Source: Aeromonas piscicola (GTDB taxonomy: Bacteria; Pseudomonadota; Gammaproteobacteria; Enterobacterales; Aeromonadaceae). Taken from it: 64,000 nucleotides of DNA. The notes below the pieces were generated by a model that was given only the letters and a program-made list of their open reading frames with translations, searched no databases and was not told the DNA's origin. The stretch spans positions 248,001-312,000 of the forward strand of contig NZ_CDBL01000052.1 of the NCBI RefSeq assembly GCF_000820005.1. Direction: 5' to 3'. Every line of letters begins with the position of its first letter. The first letter of the stretch is position 1. The position numbers were made by a program, and so were the translations under genes. Below, piece after piece: positions 54,492-62,167 of the stretch.

Positions 54492-56681
54492 TCACATCTT
54501 CAGCAAGGTCACCGGCTTGCCCTTGAGGGCGACCAGCAGCTGCCTGCCCGGCAGCTTGTGGCCATCGATCATCATGGTGCTGTGGCTGAAGTTGGCCACC
54601 AGCCGGCTGCCATCGGAGAAGCGGGTCTCCTGCACCCGGCCCACCCCGTCGCGCCAGCGAAAGCCCACCAGCGCCTTGTCCCACAGCGCCTCGTGCAGCG
54701 GGGCAAACTGGCTGTTGAGCCTCACCAGCTCCGGCAGGCGACTGTCCAGCGTGCTGCGGCTCAGGTTGACCAGCGGCGGCGTGTTGTAGAGCAGGCCGAG
54801 CAGGGCGCGCTCCTCCTTGATGCCCAGGAACTTGAGGTTGTCCAGCAGCCAGTGGTGGCTGTTGAGCACCGAGTCGTGGAACACCGCCTGGTAGAGGGGC
54901 AGTCGATCCGCCGGGTTGAACACGGTTTTCAGGTAGCGCGGCTTGAGCCGGGCGGGCTGAAAGAAGACCTGCGGCGCCTCGTTCGGCCACCACTTGCCGA
55001 GGTAGTAGGGTGACTTGGCCTGCTTGCGCATGGCGGCATCCTCCCAGCCGAAGCCCCAGCTCTGGATGCCGTGGGCAAACATCAGCGGCTTGCTGGTGAG
55101 GGCATTGCCATCCTCCGAGCCCAGCACCAGCCCGAGTCGCTCCCCCACCCAGCTCATACGGGCGTTGCGGTCGGCGATCATGGCCTGGCTGCCCTGCTGG
55201 TGGGCCGGGTTGTAATCGTTGGAGGCCATGGCGGTGCCGTCCACGTCGAGGAACAGGCTGTTGATGCCGCTGGCTTTGGCGAGCTCGCTCATGCGGCTCT
55301 TGGCGAAGGGCAGGGTGCAGCCCGGATTGAGGTAGACCCCCTCGCCGCCGAAGCCCGGCTTGGGTTTGCCATTGGCCTCGACGATGGCGCAGCGCTTGCC
55401 GATCTCGATCGGCAGCTGGGCGGTGAGCCAGCTGTCGTTGCTGCCGGGGGGGATGGCGGTATCGTAGGAGTCATAGCTGCCCACCAGATAGCCCTGGCGC
55501 TGCGCGGCGGTGAGGGCATAACTCTGCTGCAGGGCTGCCGTCCATTGCGGTGTGCCGAGCCAGAGCTTGCGCAGCCCCGCCTGTTGCAGCGCTTCGACCA
55601 CAGGCAGCGACAGCCCCTGGCCCCAACGCTCCTGCGCCACCAGCTGCTCGCCGAACCTGCCCTTGACCCACTGCTGGCGCAAGGCCAGCACCTTGCTCTG
55701 GACCAGTGGACTCTGCTGGGCGGGCAGGGGCAGCTGGCTGGCAATCAGCCGGTTGAGGCCAGCCATGATCAGCGTCTGCTGCCCGGGTTCGGGCGCCTTG
55801 GCGGCCAGCGCCTCCCGTTCCTCGGCGTGAAAGTCTTGCAGCCATTCAGGCTTTTGCCGGAGTTTGTCCTGCAGGCCGGGCCAATCTTTCACATCCTGCC
55901 GATCGAGCAGGGCATCGCCCCACAGATAGACATGGCTGGCGCCGATCAGCCGCCGCCCGGTCGGAATGCGGGCAAACTTGTCGGCGAGGGACTGCCAGGC
56001 GCCTTCGCCCTGCAGCCACTCCCGGTAGCGGCGGGCGCCGGCCAGCCAGTCATCCCCCACGCTCAGGCGCACTACCATGGGGGCCTGCTGGTTGAAGCTG
56101 CTGAACTCGTGGCGGGCACTCAGCTGCAGTCGTCCTCCCTTGCGGGTGAAGCTGAGCTGGTTGTCATAGGGGGTCTGCAGGATCCAGCTGTAGGTCTGCT
56201 TGCCCGCGTCCTGGCTCCAGAGCGGCAGCTTGAGGTCGTAGTGGGTGTTGAGTTCGGCCAGCTCGTCGCCGACATAGCCGAGCCAGTCGCTGTCGCGAAC
56301 CGAGAAGCGGCTGCCCTCGCCAAAGGCCAGCGACAGGTGGGTCTGGTTTTTTGGCAGGCTGTACCAGGCCAGCTGACGGGGACTGTCGCTGACCAGTGTC
56401 AGCAGCAAGTCATTGCCGTCCAGCTTGACCTCCACCCTGGCATCCTGGGCGGGCCAGTGCCAGCTGGCCTGCTGTTCGCCTTGTTGCAACTGATCGACCT
56501 GGCGGGCTTGCTGGCCGGCGCTGACCGGGATCTTGTTGACCGAAATGGCCAGGGTGTCGGGATCTATGCTGTAACTTTGCGTCTCACCCTGCAGCGTCAG
56601 GGGGGCGGCTGCCAGCGGTGGCGCCAGCAGTGAAATCAGCAGCCAGCCCAGTGCTGGCGCCTTTGTCTGTAAAGCCTTCAT
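54492..56681 (-). CDS. Secreted glycoside-hydrolase-like protein (GH101/GH129-like, tentative)
   Basis: 729 aa. The signal peptide is about residues 1-25 (LGWLLISLLAPPLAAA). An N-terminal beta-rich half is followed by a region with TIM-barrel features: a strand with possible catalytic Asp (NSLFLDVDGTAMASNDY) and, some 45 residues later, VLGSEDGNAL with a possible acid Glu. This Asp/Glu arrangement recalls endo-alpha-N-acetylgalactosaminidases (GH101) and GH129, which strip mucin O-glycans, but similarity is by pattern only. DUF5696-type proteins are an alternative. Its setting beside mucin-binding gbpA and a secreted protease would suit mucin use. Confidence 0.6.
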   Translation of the reverse strand: MKALQTKAPALGWLLISLLAPPLAAAPLTLQGETQSYSIDPDTLAISVNKIPVSAGQQARQVDQLQQGEQQASWHWPAQDARVEVKLDGNDLLLTLVSDSPRQLAWYSLPKNQTHLSLAFGEGSRFSVRDSDWLGYVGDELAELNTHYDLKLPLWSQDAGKQTYSWILQTPYDNQLSFTRKGGRLQLSARHEFSSFNQQAPMVVRLSVGDDWLAGARRYREWLQGEGAWQSLADKFARIPTGRRLIGASHVYLWGDALLDRQDVKDWPGLQDKLRQKPEWLQDFHAEEREALAAKAPEPGQQTLIMAGLNRLIASQLPLPAQQSPLVQSKVLALRQQWVKGRFGEQLVAQERWGQGLSLPVVEALQQAGLRKLWLGTPQWTAALQQSYALTAAQRQGYLVGSYDSYDTAIPPGSNDSWLTAQLPIEIGKRCAIVEANGKPKPGFGGEGVYLNPGCTLPFAKSRMSELAKASGINSLFLDVDGTAMASNDYNPAHQQGSQAMIADRNARMSWVGERLGLVLGSEDGNALTSKPLMFAHGIQSWGFGWEDAAMRKQAKSPYYLGKWWPNEAPQVFFQPARLKPRYLKTVFNPADRLPLYQAVFHDSVLNSHHWLLDNLKFLGIKEERALLGLLYNTPPLVNLSRSTLDSRLPELVRLNSQFAPLHEALWDKALVGFRWRDGVGRVQETRFSDGSRLVANFSHSTMMIDGHKLPGRQLLVALKGKPVTLLKM

Positions 56682-57013
56682 TCAACATCCTTGGCCTGAT
56701 TGATGGCATCAGGGTACGCCGTTGCCAGCCCCCCGGTACAGCCAAATCTGCTTAACCCATATGGGGTGAATGGCATCATGCCAGCCGTTTTTTGAGTCGT
56801 TCCGTTTCGACTAAAAAGCATCATTCGAACCCCTCTTGAGCCCCCGCCAGCACTGGCGTCATCGACCCGCACAGGGGCCGGGATTTACCGCTGCTCGTTT
56901 TTAAGACGCCCCATATAGGGGGGTGTCAGCCTTGCCGCCAGTTTCTAGCATGCCAGCTCACTTTGAATGCAATTCATTGTTTTATAAGGATTGTTTTTGA
57001 CTGGAGTATCAGT
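56682..57013. other. Divergent regulatory region with CCCATATGGG-type palindromes
   Basis: 332 nt between the glycosidase-like gene and the prodomain gene. It contains ACCCATATGGGGT (56755-56767) and GCCCCATATAGGGG (56908-56921), two nearly identical palindromes 153 bp apart, one nearer each gene. No open frame here is credible. An unidentified regulator may bind both. Confidence 0.5.
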
Positions 57014-57670
57014 ATGAAGGCGACGAAATGGAGTGTGGGGCTGTGCGCCCTGTTGGCCGGGGTGATCGGCTGGTGCCTGTGGCCGCAGCCGGTGGCGCCC
57101 GGCCTGGTAACGGAAGAGGGGGAGGCGCCTGCGGCGGACCCAGGCACGCTGGTGGAGCTGACGCCGCTCGCCGCCATGCCTGCCCCCGTGCTCAAGCCGG
57201 CGCCGGTCACTGCCCCCGCCAAGCCGGATCGGCTGCGGGAAGACGGCAGCCAGCAGCTGGAGCCCCCCTGGCAGGCGGCCGAGGTGGATGCCGATTTTCC
57301 GCTGGCGGAGCCCGGCGAGGGGGCCGAACAACCCCAGCCGATCGCCCTGCAGGGCGGCGAGTTGGGACAGGCCCAGGTCGGCGACAGCGTGACCCTGCCG
57401 CTGCCGGATGGCAGCACGCTGGAGGCCAGGGTGACCAAGGTTGAGCTGCAGCGGGGTGGGGAGCGCAACTGGCAGGGCGAAATACGGGTCGACGGTGACA
57501 GCTATCCGGTCAATTTCACCGTCGGCAAGCAAGCCACCTTCGGGTTCATCGGCACGCCGCAAGGCAGTTACTCCGTCGAGACTCTGGGGGGCAAGGGCTG
57601 GGTTTACAAGAACCCGCCACTGGATCGGGGTCATGGCGGCAGCGACGCCCTGATCCCGACTCATCAATAA
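57014..57670 (+). CDS. Membrane-anchored protein resembling an M12 protease prodomain
   Basis: 218 aa. One N-terminal hydrophobic segment (residues 7-22, SVGLCALLAGVIGWCLW) acts as signal or anchor, then a proline/alanine-rich linker (about 25-110). The C-terminal domain (about 122-205: VTLPLPDGSTLEARVTKVEL, NFTVGKQATFGFIGTPQG, YSVETLGGKGWVY) looks like the beta-rich N-terminal propeptide found inside longer M12-type secreted metalloproteases. It lies 21 nt before the protease gene, which lacks its own propeptide, so it may act as a separate inhibitor or folding helper. Function is inferred. Confidence 0.65.
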   Translation: MKATKWSVGLCALLAGVIGWCLWPQPVAPGLVTEEGEAPAADPGTLVELTPLAAMPAPVLKPAPVTAPAKPDRLREDGSQQLEPPWQAAEVDADFPLAEPGEGAEQPQPIALQGGELGQAQVGDSVTLPLPDGSTLEARVTKVELQRGGERNWQGEIRVDGDSYPVNFTVGKQATFGFIGTPQGSYSVETLGGKGWVYKNPPLDRGHGGSDALIPTHQ

Positions 57671-57691
57671 CAACAGAAGAAGGAAAATCAC

Positions 57692-59044
57692 ATGCAGAAA
57701 ACGACCTTGGGGATCATGATCGCGGGTCTGCTCGGCGCCACGCCCGTGCTGGCGGAAACCATAGATCTGATGGTGCTGCACAGCCCCGGACTGGCGGCCC
57801 GTTATCAGGGGGACGCCCAGACCCGGATCCAGCACATGATCAACGTCACCAACCAGATCTATGCCGCCAGCGGCCTGGATCTGACGGTGCGGGCCGTGCA
57901 CAGCCAGCAGGTGAACTATCCGGATGGCGGCACGGACGAATCCGCGCTTAATGCGGTGACCCATCAGAGCGACCAGGCCTTCAAGGCGGTGCCGACCCTG
58001 CGCGCCCGCTATGGCGCCGACATGGTGGTGCTGATGCGGCCCAACACGGGTGACCACGGCAGTTGCGGGCTGGCCTGGGTGGGCGGTTCAGCCACCTATG
58101 TCGGTGGTCGCAAGGTGTATGCCGACGGGGATGTTTCCAAGGAAGCCAACAACATGTTCAGCCATGTCACCGCCACCGGCTGCGGCGACGTGGTGCTGGC
58201 GCACGAGCTGGGCCACAACATGGGGCTCAACCACTCCCGGCTGCAGAATGGCATGGGCGGCACTTACCACTATGCGCTGGGCCACGGGGTGCAGGGCTCC
58301 TTCGCCACCGTGATGGCCTATCCCTCCAGCTTCGGGGTCTACAGCCACGAGTACAAGTTCTCCAGCCCGGATCTGGTCTGCAAGGGCCAGCCCTGTGGTG
58401 TGGATCATCGGGATCAGGCCAATGGTGCCGATGCGGTGCGGGCGCTGCGGGTCACCACGCCCCAGATCGCCAGCTTCTATCCCACCATGGTAACGGAGGC
58501 GATGCCGGATCTGGGCGAGCTGGAACGCTCGCTTGAGGCGCGTCGTCAGGATCTGGCTGCGGCCCAGGTCCACTACAGCCAGCAAGTGACGGCCAGTACC
58601 GCGCTGCAGGATCGGCAGCAGGCGCTCAAGGCCAACTTCGATCGCTACGATCGCGAGCTGAGAGCCCTGAACCAGCGCAACAGGCAGACGGTGCAGGAGA
58701 TCAACCGGCTGGTGCGGGAGCACAACAGTTACAACAGCAACAACGGCAGCTACAGCCCGGACGAGTATCGGCGGATCCGCGCCATCCAGGCGAGCCTGAG
58801 TGCCCGCATCGATCAGCTGCACGATGAAAACAATGCCCTGATCCGCCAGTCCAACGAGATCAGCCAGCGCTTTAACGCTGAGGTGGCCGAGTACAATGGC
58901 AGCTGGGATCGCTACAACCAGCTGACGGCGGCGGTGAAGGGGGCCGAAGGCAAGGTGAACGAGGCGCGCCGCGAGCTGGAGCTGGCCGAGCACAGATATC
59001 AGCTGGCGCTGACCCGCCAACCGGCCGAGACGCTGCCGGCCTGA
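57692..59044 (+). CDS. Secreted M12 (reprolysin-like) zinc metalloprotease with coiled-coil tail
   Basis: 450 aa. The signal peptide is residues 1-21 (GLLGATPVLA). The catalytic domain follows at once (ETIDLMVLHSPGLAARY) with zinc motif HELGHNMGLNH (171-181) and Met-turn Met208 (TVMAYPSS), typical of metzincins. Several cysteines probably form disulfides. From about residue 275 the sequence becomes a long heptad-rich coiled coil (RQQALKANFDRYDRELRALN, RIDQLHDENNALIRQSNEI), unusual for a secreted protease. No propeptide separates signal and catalytic domain; the upstream gene may supply it. Probable substrate unknown. Confidence 0.88.
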   Translation: MQKTTLGIMIAGLLGATPVLAETIDLMVLHSPGLAARYQGDAQTRIQHMINVTNQIYAASGLDLTVRAVHSQQVNYPDGGTDESALNAVTHQSDQAFKAVPTLRARYGADMVVLMRPNTGDHGSCGLAWVGGSATYVGGRKVYADGDVSKEANNMFSHVTATGCGDVVLAHELGHNMGLNHSRLQNGMGGTYHYALGHGVQGSFATVMAYPSSFGVYSHEYKFSSPDLVCKGQPCGVDHRDQANGADAVRALRVTTPQIASFYPTMVTEAMPDLGELERSLEARRQDLAAAQVHYSQQVTASTALQDRQQALKANFDRYDRELRALNQRNRQTVQEINRLVREHNSYNSNNGSYSPDEYRRIRAIQASLSARIDQLHDENNALIRQSNEISQRFNAEVAEYNGSWDRYNQLTAAVKGAEGKVNEARRELELAEHRYQLALTRQPAETLPA

Positions 59045-59051
59045 TATGAGC

Positions 59052-59090
59052 CGCGCCCCTGGCCGCACAATGTCAGGGGCGCGTTATTTC
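59052..59090 (+). terminator. Terminator after the M12 protease gene
   Basis: CGCGCCCCTG (59052-59061) pairs with CAGGGGCGCG (59074-59083), then TTATTTC. The T run is imperfect. Confidence 0.7.
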
Positions 59091-59773
59091 TGCCTGCCAT
59101 ATCCTCGCCATTCTGCCATGGCAAAACTGCCCTCCTGATCCTGAGTTGCCCCTCTTTCCCCACGGTACAGGCTGTATTGTTCCCTTGTCTTGCCTCGTTC
59201 CGGCCTGTCTTTCACCGCTGGTCTGGGGTCAGCACTGGTGGGTTCGATCAAGTTACGATGGTTATCACATGGATCTTTTTGTGGTGGTGACGCTACTTGT
59301 CGTAGTCAGCAGGGAGTGGGTTCCGGGTGCGTCAAAGTTGGCGGCATGAACCTGCCTGGCAAGGAGAGGGACACCGTCTGCGGTGGACCTCTGATGCAGA
59401 CCTGTCAAAACGGCGCCCAGCTCCTTTATTTCTCATGTAAAAGCGGCCGTCATGAGCAGAGTGGCGATGCCTCTGGCAGGGCGTTACCGAGAATGGCTCC
59501 CATCTGTCTCGATTGACTAACTTTTTCGCCACTTCACTATTGCTCACCTTGCCACCCCCGATGTGAATCGGGTTCGGAAAGTCACAGGTCTCTTCTTGGA
59601 GACAGCTGGACCGCGCATTGAGGAAGGCGTCGGTTCATCCCTCGCCTTTCACCATCACAACGGCACATCCGTCAGGAAGTTACCCTGCTTTGCCATGGCT
59701 GCAGGGTCAGACACATGTGCGTAGCCGTCGGGGCATTCAAGGAGCGAGCTGCCCGATGGGTGTCAAAGGTGGA
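59091..59773 (+). other. Long leader/promoter region of pgaAB
   Basis: About 680 nt without a convincing gene. The last 180 nt carry six GGA triplets (59598, 59608, 59622, 59675, 59741, 59771), three within A(N)GGA, the last overlapping the pgaA ribosome site, plus a CCCGAT/ATCGGG hairpin (59556-59571). In E. coli, CsrA binds a long pgaA leader at several such sites. Short open frames in the region look random. No promoter could be chosen by eye. Confidence 0.5.
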
Positions 59774-62167
59774 ATGTTGCGAATGTATCGTATTGTGTTG
59801 TTGTTCACTCTGCTCCCGTTGCTGGCCTTTGCCGGCGGTGTGGATCAAGAGCGGGAAAACTGGGTCATCAAGGCGAGAGCGGGGGAGCTTGACGCTGCTG
59901 CACAAGGACTGGATGCCCTCTATCGACAAACCGGCGACGGCAAGGTGCTCGATGACCTGATCGCCGTGCAGCTGTGGCGGGGGGATCGCAAGGGGGCGCT
60001 GGCCGTCTGTGAACCGTGCGAGTTCAGCCCCATCAGCAACAGTACGCTGGAAGCGGTGGCCCGTGCCGCCCGCGATGAAAAGCGTTATGCCGAGGCGATC
60101 AGCTATTACCGTATCTTGCAGGGGCGCGATCCCGCCAACCCCAATGGCTGGCTCGGACTGTTTCTTACCGCCAGCGATCAGGGCAACCGCGAGTTGGCTC
60201 GCCGTGCAGCGGGTGAATATGACGCCCGTTTCGGCCGCGATCAGGCGATCCTTGATGCCCGCATCTATGCCGCTCGTCAGGGTGAAGATCCCATGGGCGA
60301 GCTGCTGGCCCGCCAGCAGTGGCTGGCGCTGGAGCCGGACAACCATGAGCAGGTGCTGGCCCTCTATCGAGTGGCGGTGAGCCTGGGAGCGGGGCCGGCG
60401 GCAGCGGATCTGATGAGCCGTTACCCCAAGCTGTTCAAACCGGTCGATCGGCTCTGGCTCGACTACTACCAGGCGGTCAATCTGCTGCGGATCTCGGCCC
60501 AGACCGAGGATCCTGTGCTGGCACGCCGCTCCCTCACTCACACACTGGCGTTGCAGGACAGGATCCTGGCTCGCGCACCTCACGATCATGTGCTCTACAT
60601 CAGCGCCCGCCGTGATCTGGTGGTGACCCTGGTGGCCCTCGGCGACGTTGCCCGGGCCGAACAGGAATCCGCTGCGCTGCAGGGCGAGGGGCCGCTGCCC
60701 GATTATGTGCTGGAGGCGCGAGCCGATGCGCTGGCCGGGCTGGGGCGCGTGGATGAGGCCTCCCTGATTTACCGGCAACTGGCGACCCCGGCGCGAGCCA
60801 AAGACAAACGGCTGCTGGAGAAGCGCTTTTACGCCTATTCGGATGGCGAGCGCTATGGCGCGGCGCAGGGGCTGCTGGCCGGTTGGCGGGAGCCGCCGAC
60901 TCGCTGGGATTTCACCGGCAACATGCGGATGGAGAATGATGACTACGAGAAGGTGTTGCAGCTGAAAACCCTGCTGCAGGCCTGGCGTGGTGAGGCGGGC
61001 GCCGCCGAGAAACAGCTGGAAGGCTGGCTGAAAACCGCGCCAGCCAACCCCTGGCTTTGGCTGCAACTGGGGGATATCCGCCGCTGGCGTGGTCATCCCG
61101 ATGGGGCCGGGCAGGCTTATCAGCAGGCAGTGCGCTGGTTGCCTGCCGGACGCACAGTGCTGGCCGAGCCCGGTCGCCTCAATGCCCTGCTCGACAAGGG
61201 CGATTGGCAGGGCACGCCACAGGCCGTGCGCACCCTTGGCAACCTGACCCGGGATCGTCAGGAGCTGCAGCAGCGGCTGACCCTGGAGCAGGCTCCCCAG
61301 TTTGTCACCGAGCTGACCCATGGCCGAAGCGAAGGGGGCTCGGTGCAAGCCAGCCGTGACTGGAGTTACGACAGCCGTTTTTACAGCGCTCGCAATGACG
61401 GCGGCGATCGGCTGTTTGTCCGTCGTCAGGGCAGCTTTGGCGAGTTCGACCAGCAGCCTGAGCGCGCCGCCTATACCGGGTTGGGGGCCGAGATCTCCTT
61501 CTATCCGCTGCAACTGACGCTGGAGGGGGGCTCGGGCAGCGAGCTCAACCACAAAGGCTATCTGTGGAGTCGCCTCGACTGGCGGCTGGGCGATCACTGG
61601 ACGCAGGGCTTTGCCATCAACCTCAACAGTGCCGACACCCCATTGCGGGCATTGGCGCGCGGCAACTACGCCGATCAATACCAGCTCGATCTGGGCTGGC
61701 GTCAGGATGAGACCCGCGAGGGGGCGCTACGGCTGGAGCGGATGGATCTCAGCGACGGCAACCGGCGGCTGACGGCCTCCGGCTGGCTGCGTCAGGATCT
61801 CTGGCGCCGGGATCGCTGGTGGTTCGATACCACCCTGCGCAGCGCCACCTCCCGCAATGAGGCGGTGGAGGTCGACTACTTCAATCCCCTGCAGGATCGC
61901 AATCTGGAGCTGGAGCTGGCGGGGCGCTACCGGCTGCCGCTGGATGGGCGTCGCTCCCTGCTGCAGAGCCTGATCATGAGTGGCAACCACTACTGGCAGC
62001 AGGGCTATGGCAGCGATCAGGGGTGGCAGCTCAGCTATCGCCACGACTGGATACTCTCCCCCGCGCTCAGTCTGGGCTATGGCCTTGGCCGCCGTCAGGC
62101 CATCTATGACGGCAACCCGGAGTTCGGAAATTTCATCTTCGCCAATCTGCAATGGAGTTTCATGTGA
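59774..62167 (+). CDS. pgaA: Poly-beta-1,6-N-acetylglucosamine export porin PgaA
   Basis: 797 aa from ATG 59774 (E. coli 807). The signal peptide starts MLRMYRIVLLFTLLPLLAFAG; ATG 59783 would fit the Shine-Dalgarno AGGTGG at least as well, and ATG 59756 is also open. An N-terminal TPR superhelix (repeats around EAISYYRILQGRDPANPNGW and WLQLGDIRRWRGHPDGAGQAY) precedes a C-terminal outer-membrane barrel that ends in aromatic residues (FIFANLQWSFM, with terminal Phe-Met). It exports the biofilm polysaccharide PNAG together with PgaB. Its stop overlaps the pgaB start by one base. Confidence 0.92.
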   Translation: MLRMYRIVLLFTLLPLLAFAGGVDQERENWVIKARAGELDAAAQGLDALYRQTGDGKVLDDLIAVQLWRGDRKGALAVCEPCEFSPISNSTLEAVARAARDEKRYAEAISYYRILQGRDPANPNGWLGLFLTASDQGNRELARRAAGEYDARFGRDQAILDARIYAARQGEDPMGELLARQQWLALEPDNHEQVLALYRVAVSLGAGPAAADLMSRYPKLFKPVDRLWLDYYQAVNLLRISAQTEDPVLARRSLTHTLALQDRILARAPHDHVLYISARRDLVVTLVALGDVARAEQESAALQGEGPLPDYVLEARADALAGLGRVDEASLIYRQLATPARAKDKRLLEKRFYAYSDGERYGAAQGLLAGWREPPTRWDFTGNMRMENDDYEKVLQLKTLLQAWRGEAGAAEKQLEGWLKTAPANPWLWLQLGDIRRWRGHPDGAGQAYQQAVRWLPAGRTVLAEPGRLNALLDKGDWQGTPQAVRTLGNLTRDRQELQQRLTLEQAPQFVTELTHGRSEGGSVQASRDWSYDSRFYSARNDGGDRLFVRRQGSFGEFDQQPERAAYTGLGAEISFYPLQLTLEGGSGSELNHKGYLWSRLDWRLGDHWTQGFAINLNSADTPLRALARGNYADQYQLDLGWRQDETREGALRLERMDLSDGNRRLTASGWLRQDLWRRDRWWFDTTLRSATSRNEAVEVDYFNPLQDRNLELELAGRYRLPLDGRRSLLQSLIMSGNHYWQQGYGSDQGWQLSYRHDWILSPALSLGYGLGRRQAIYDGNPEFGNFIFANLQWSFM

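Noticed and set aside
59190-59516. Possible 108-aa gene before pgaA
   Set aside because: Irregular composition, no ribosome site, no recognisable family, and better explained as the long pga leader.
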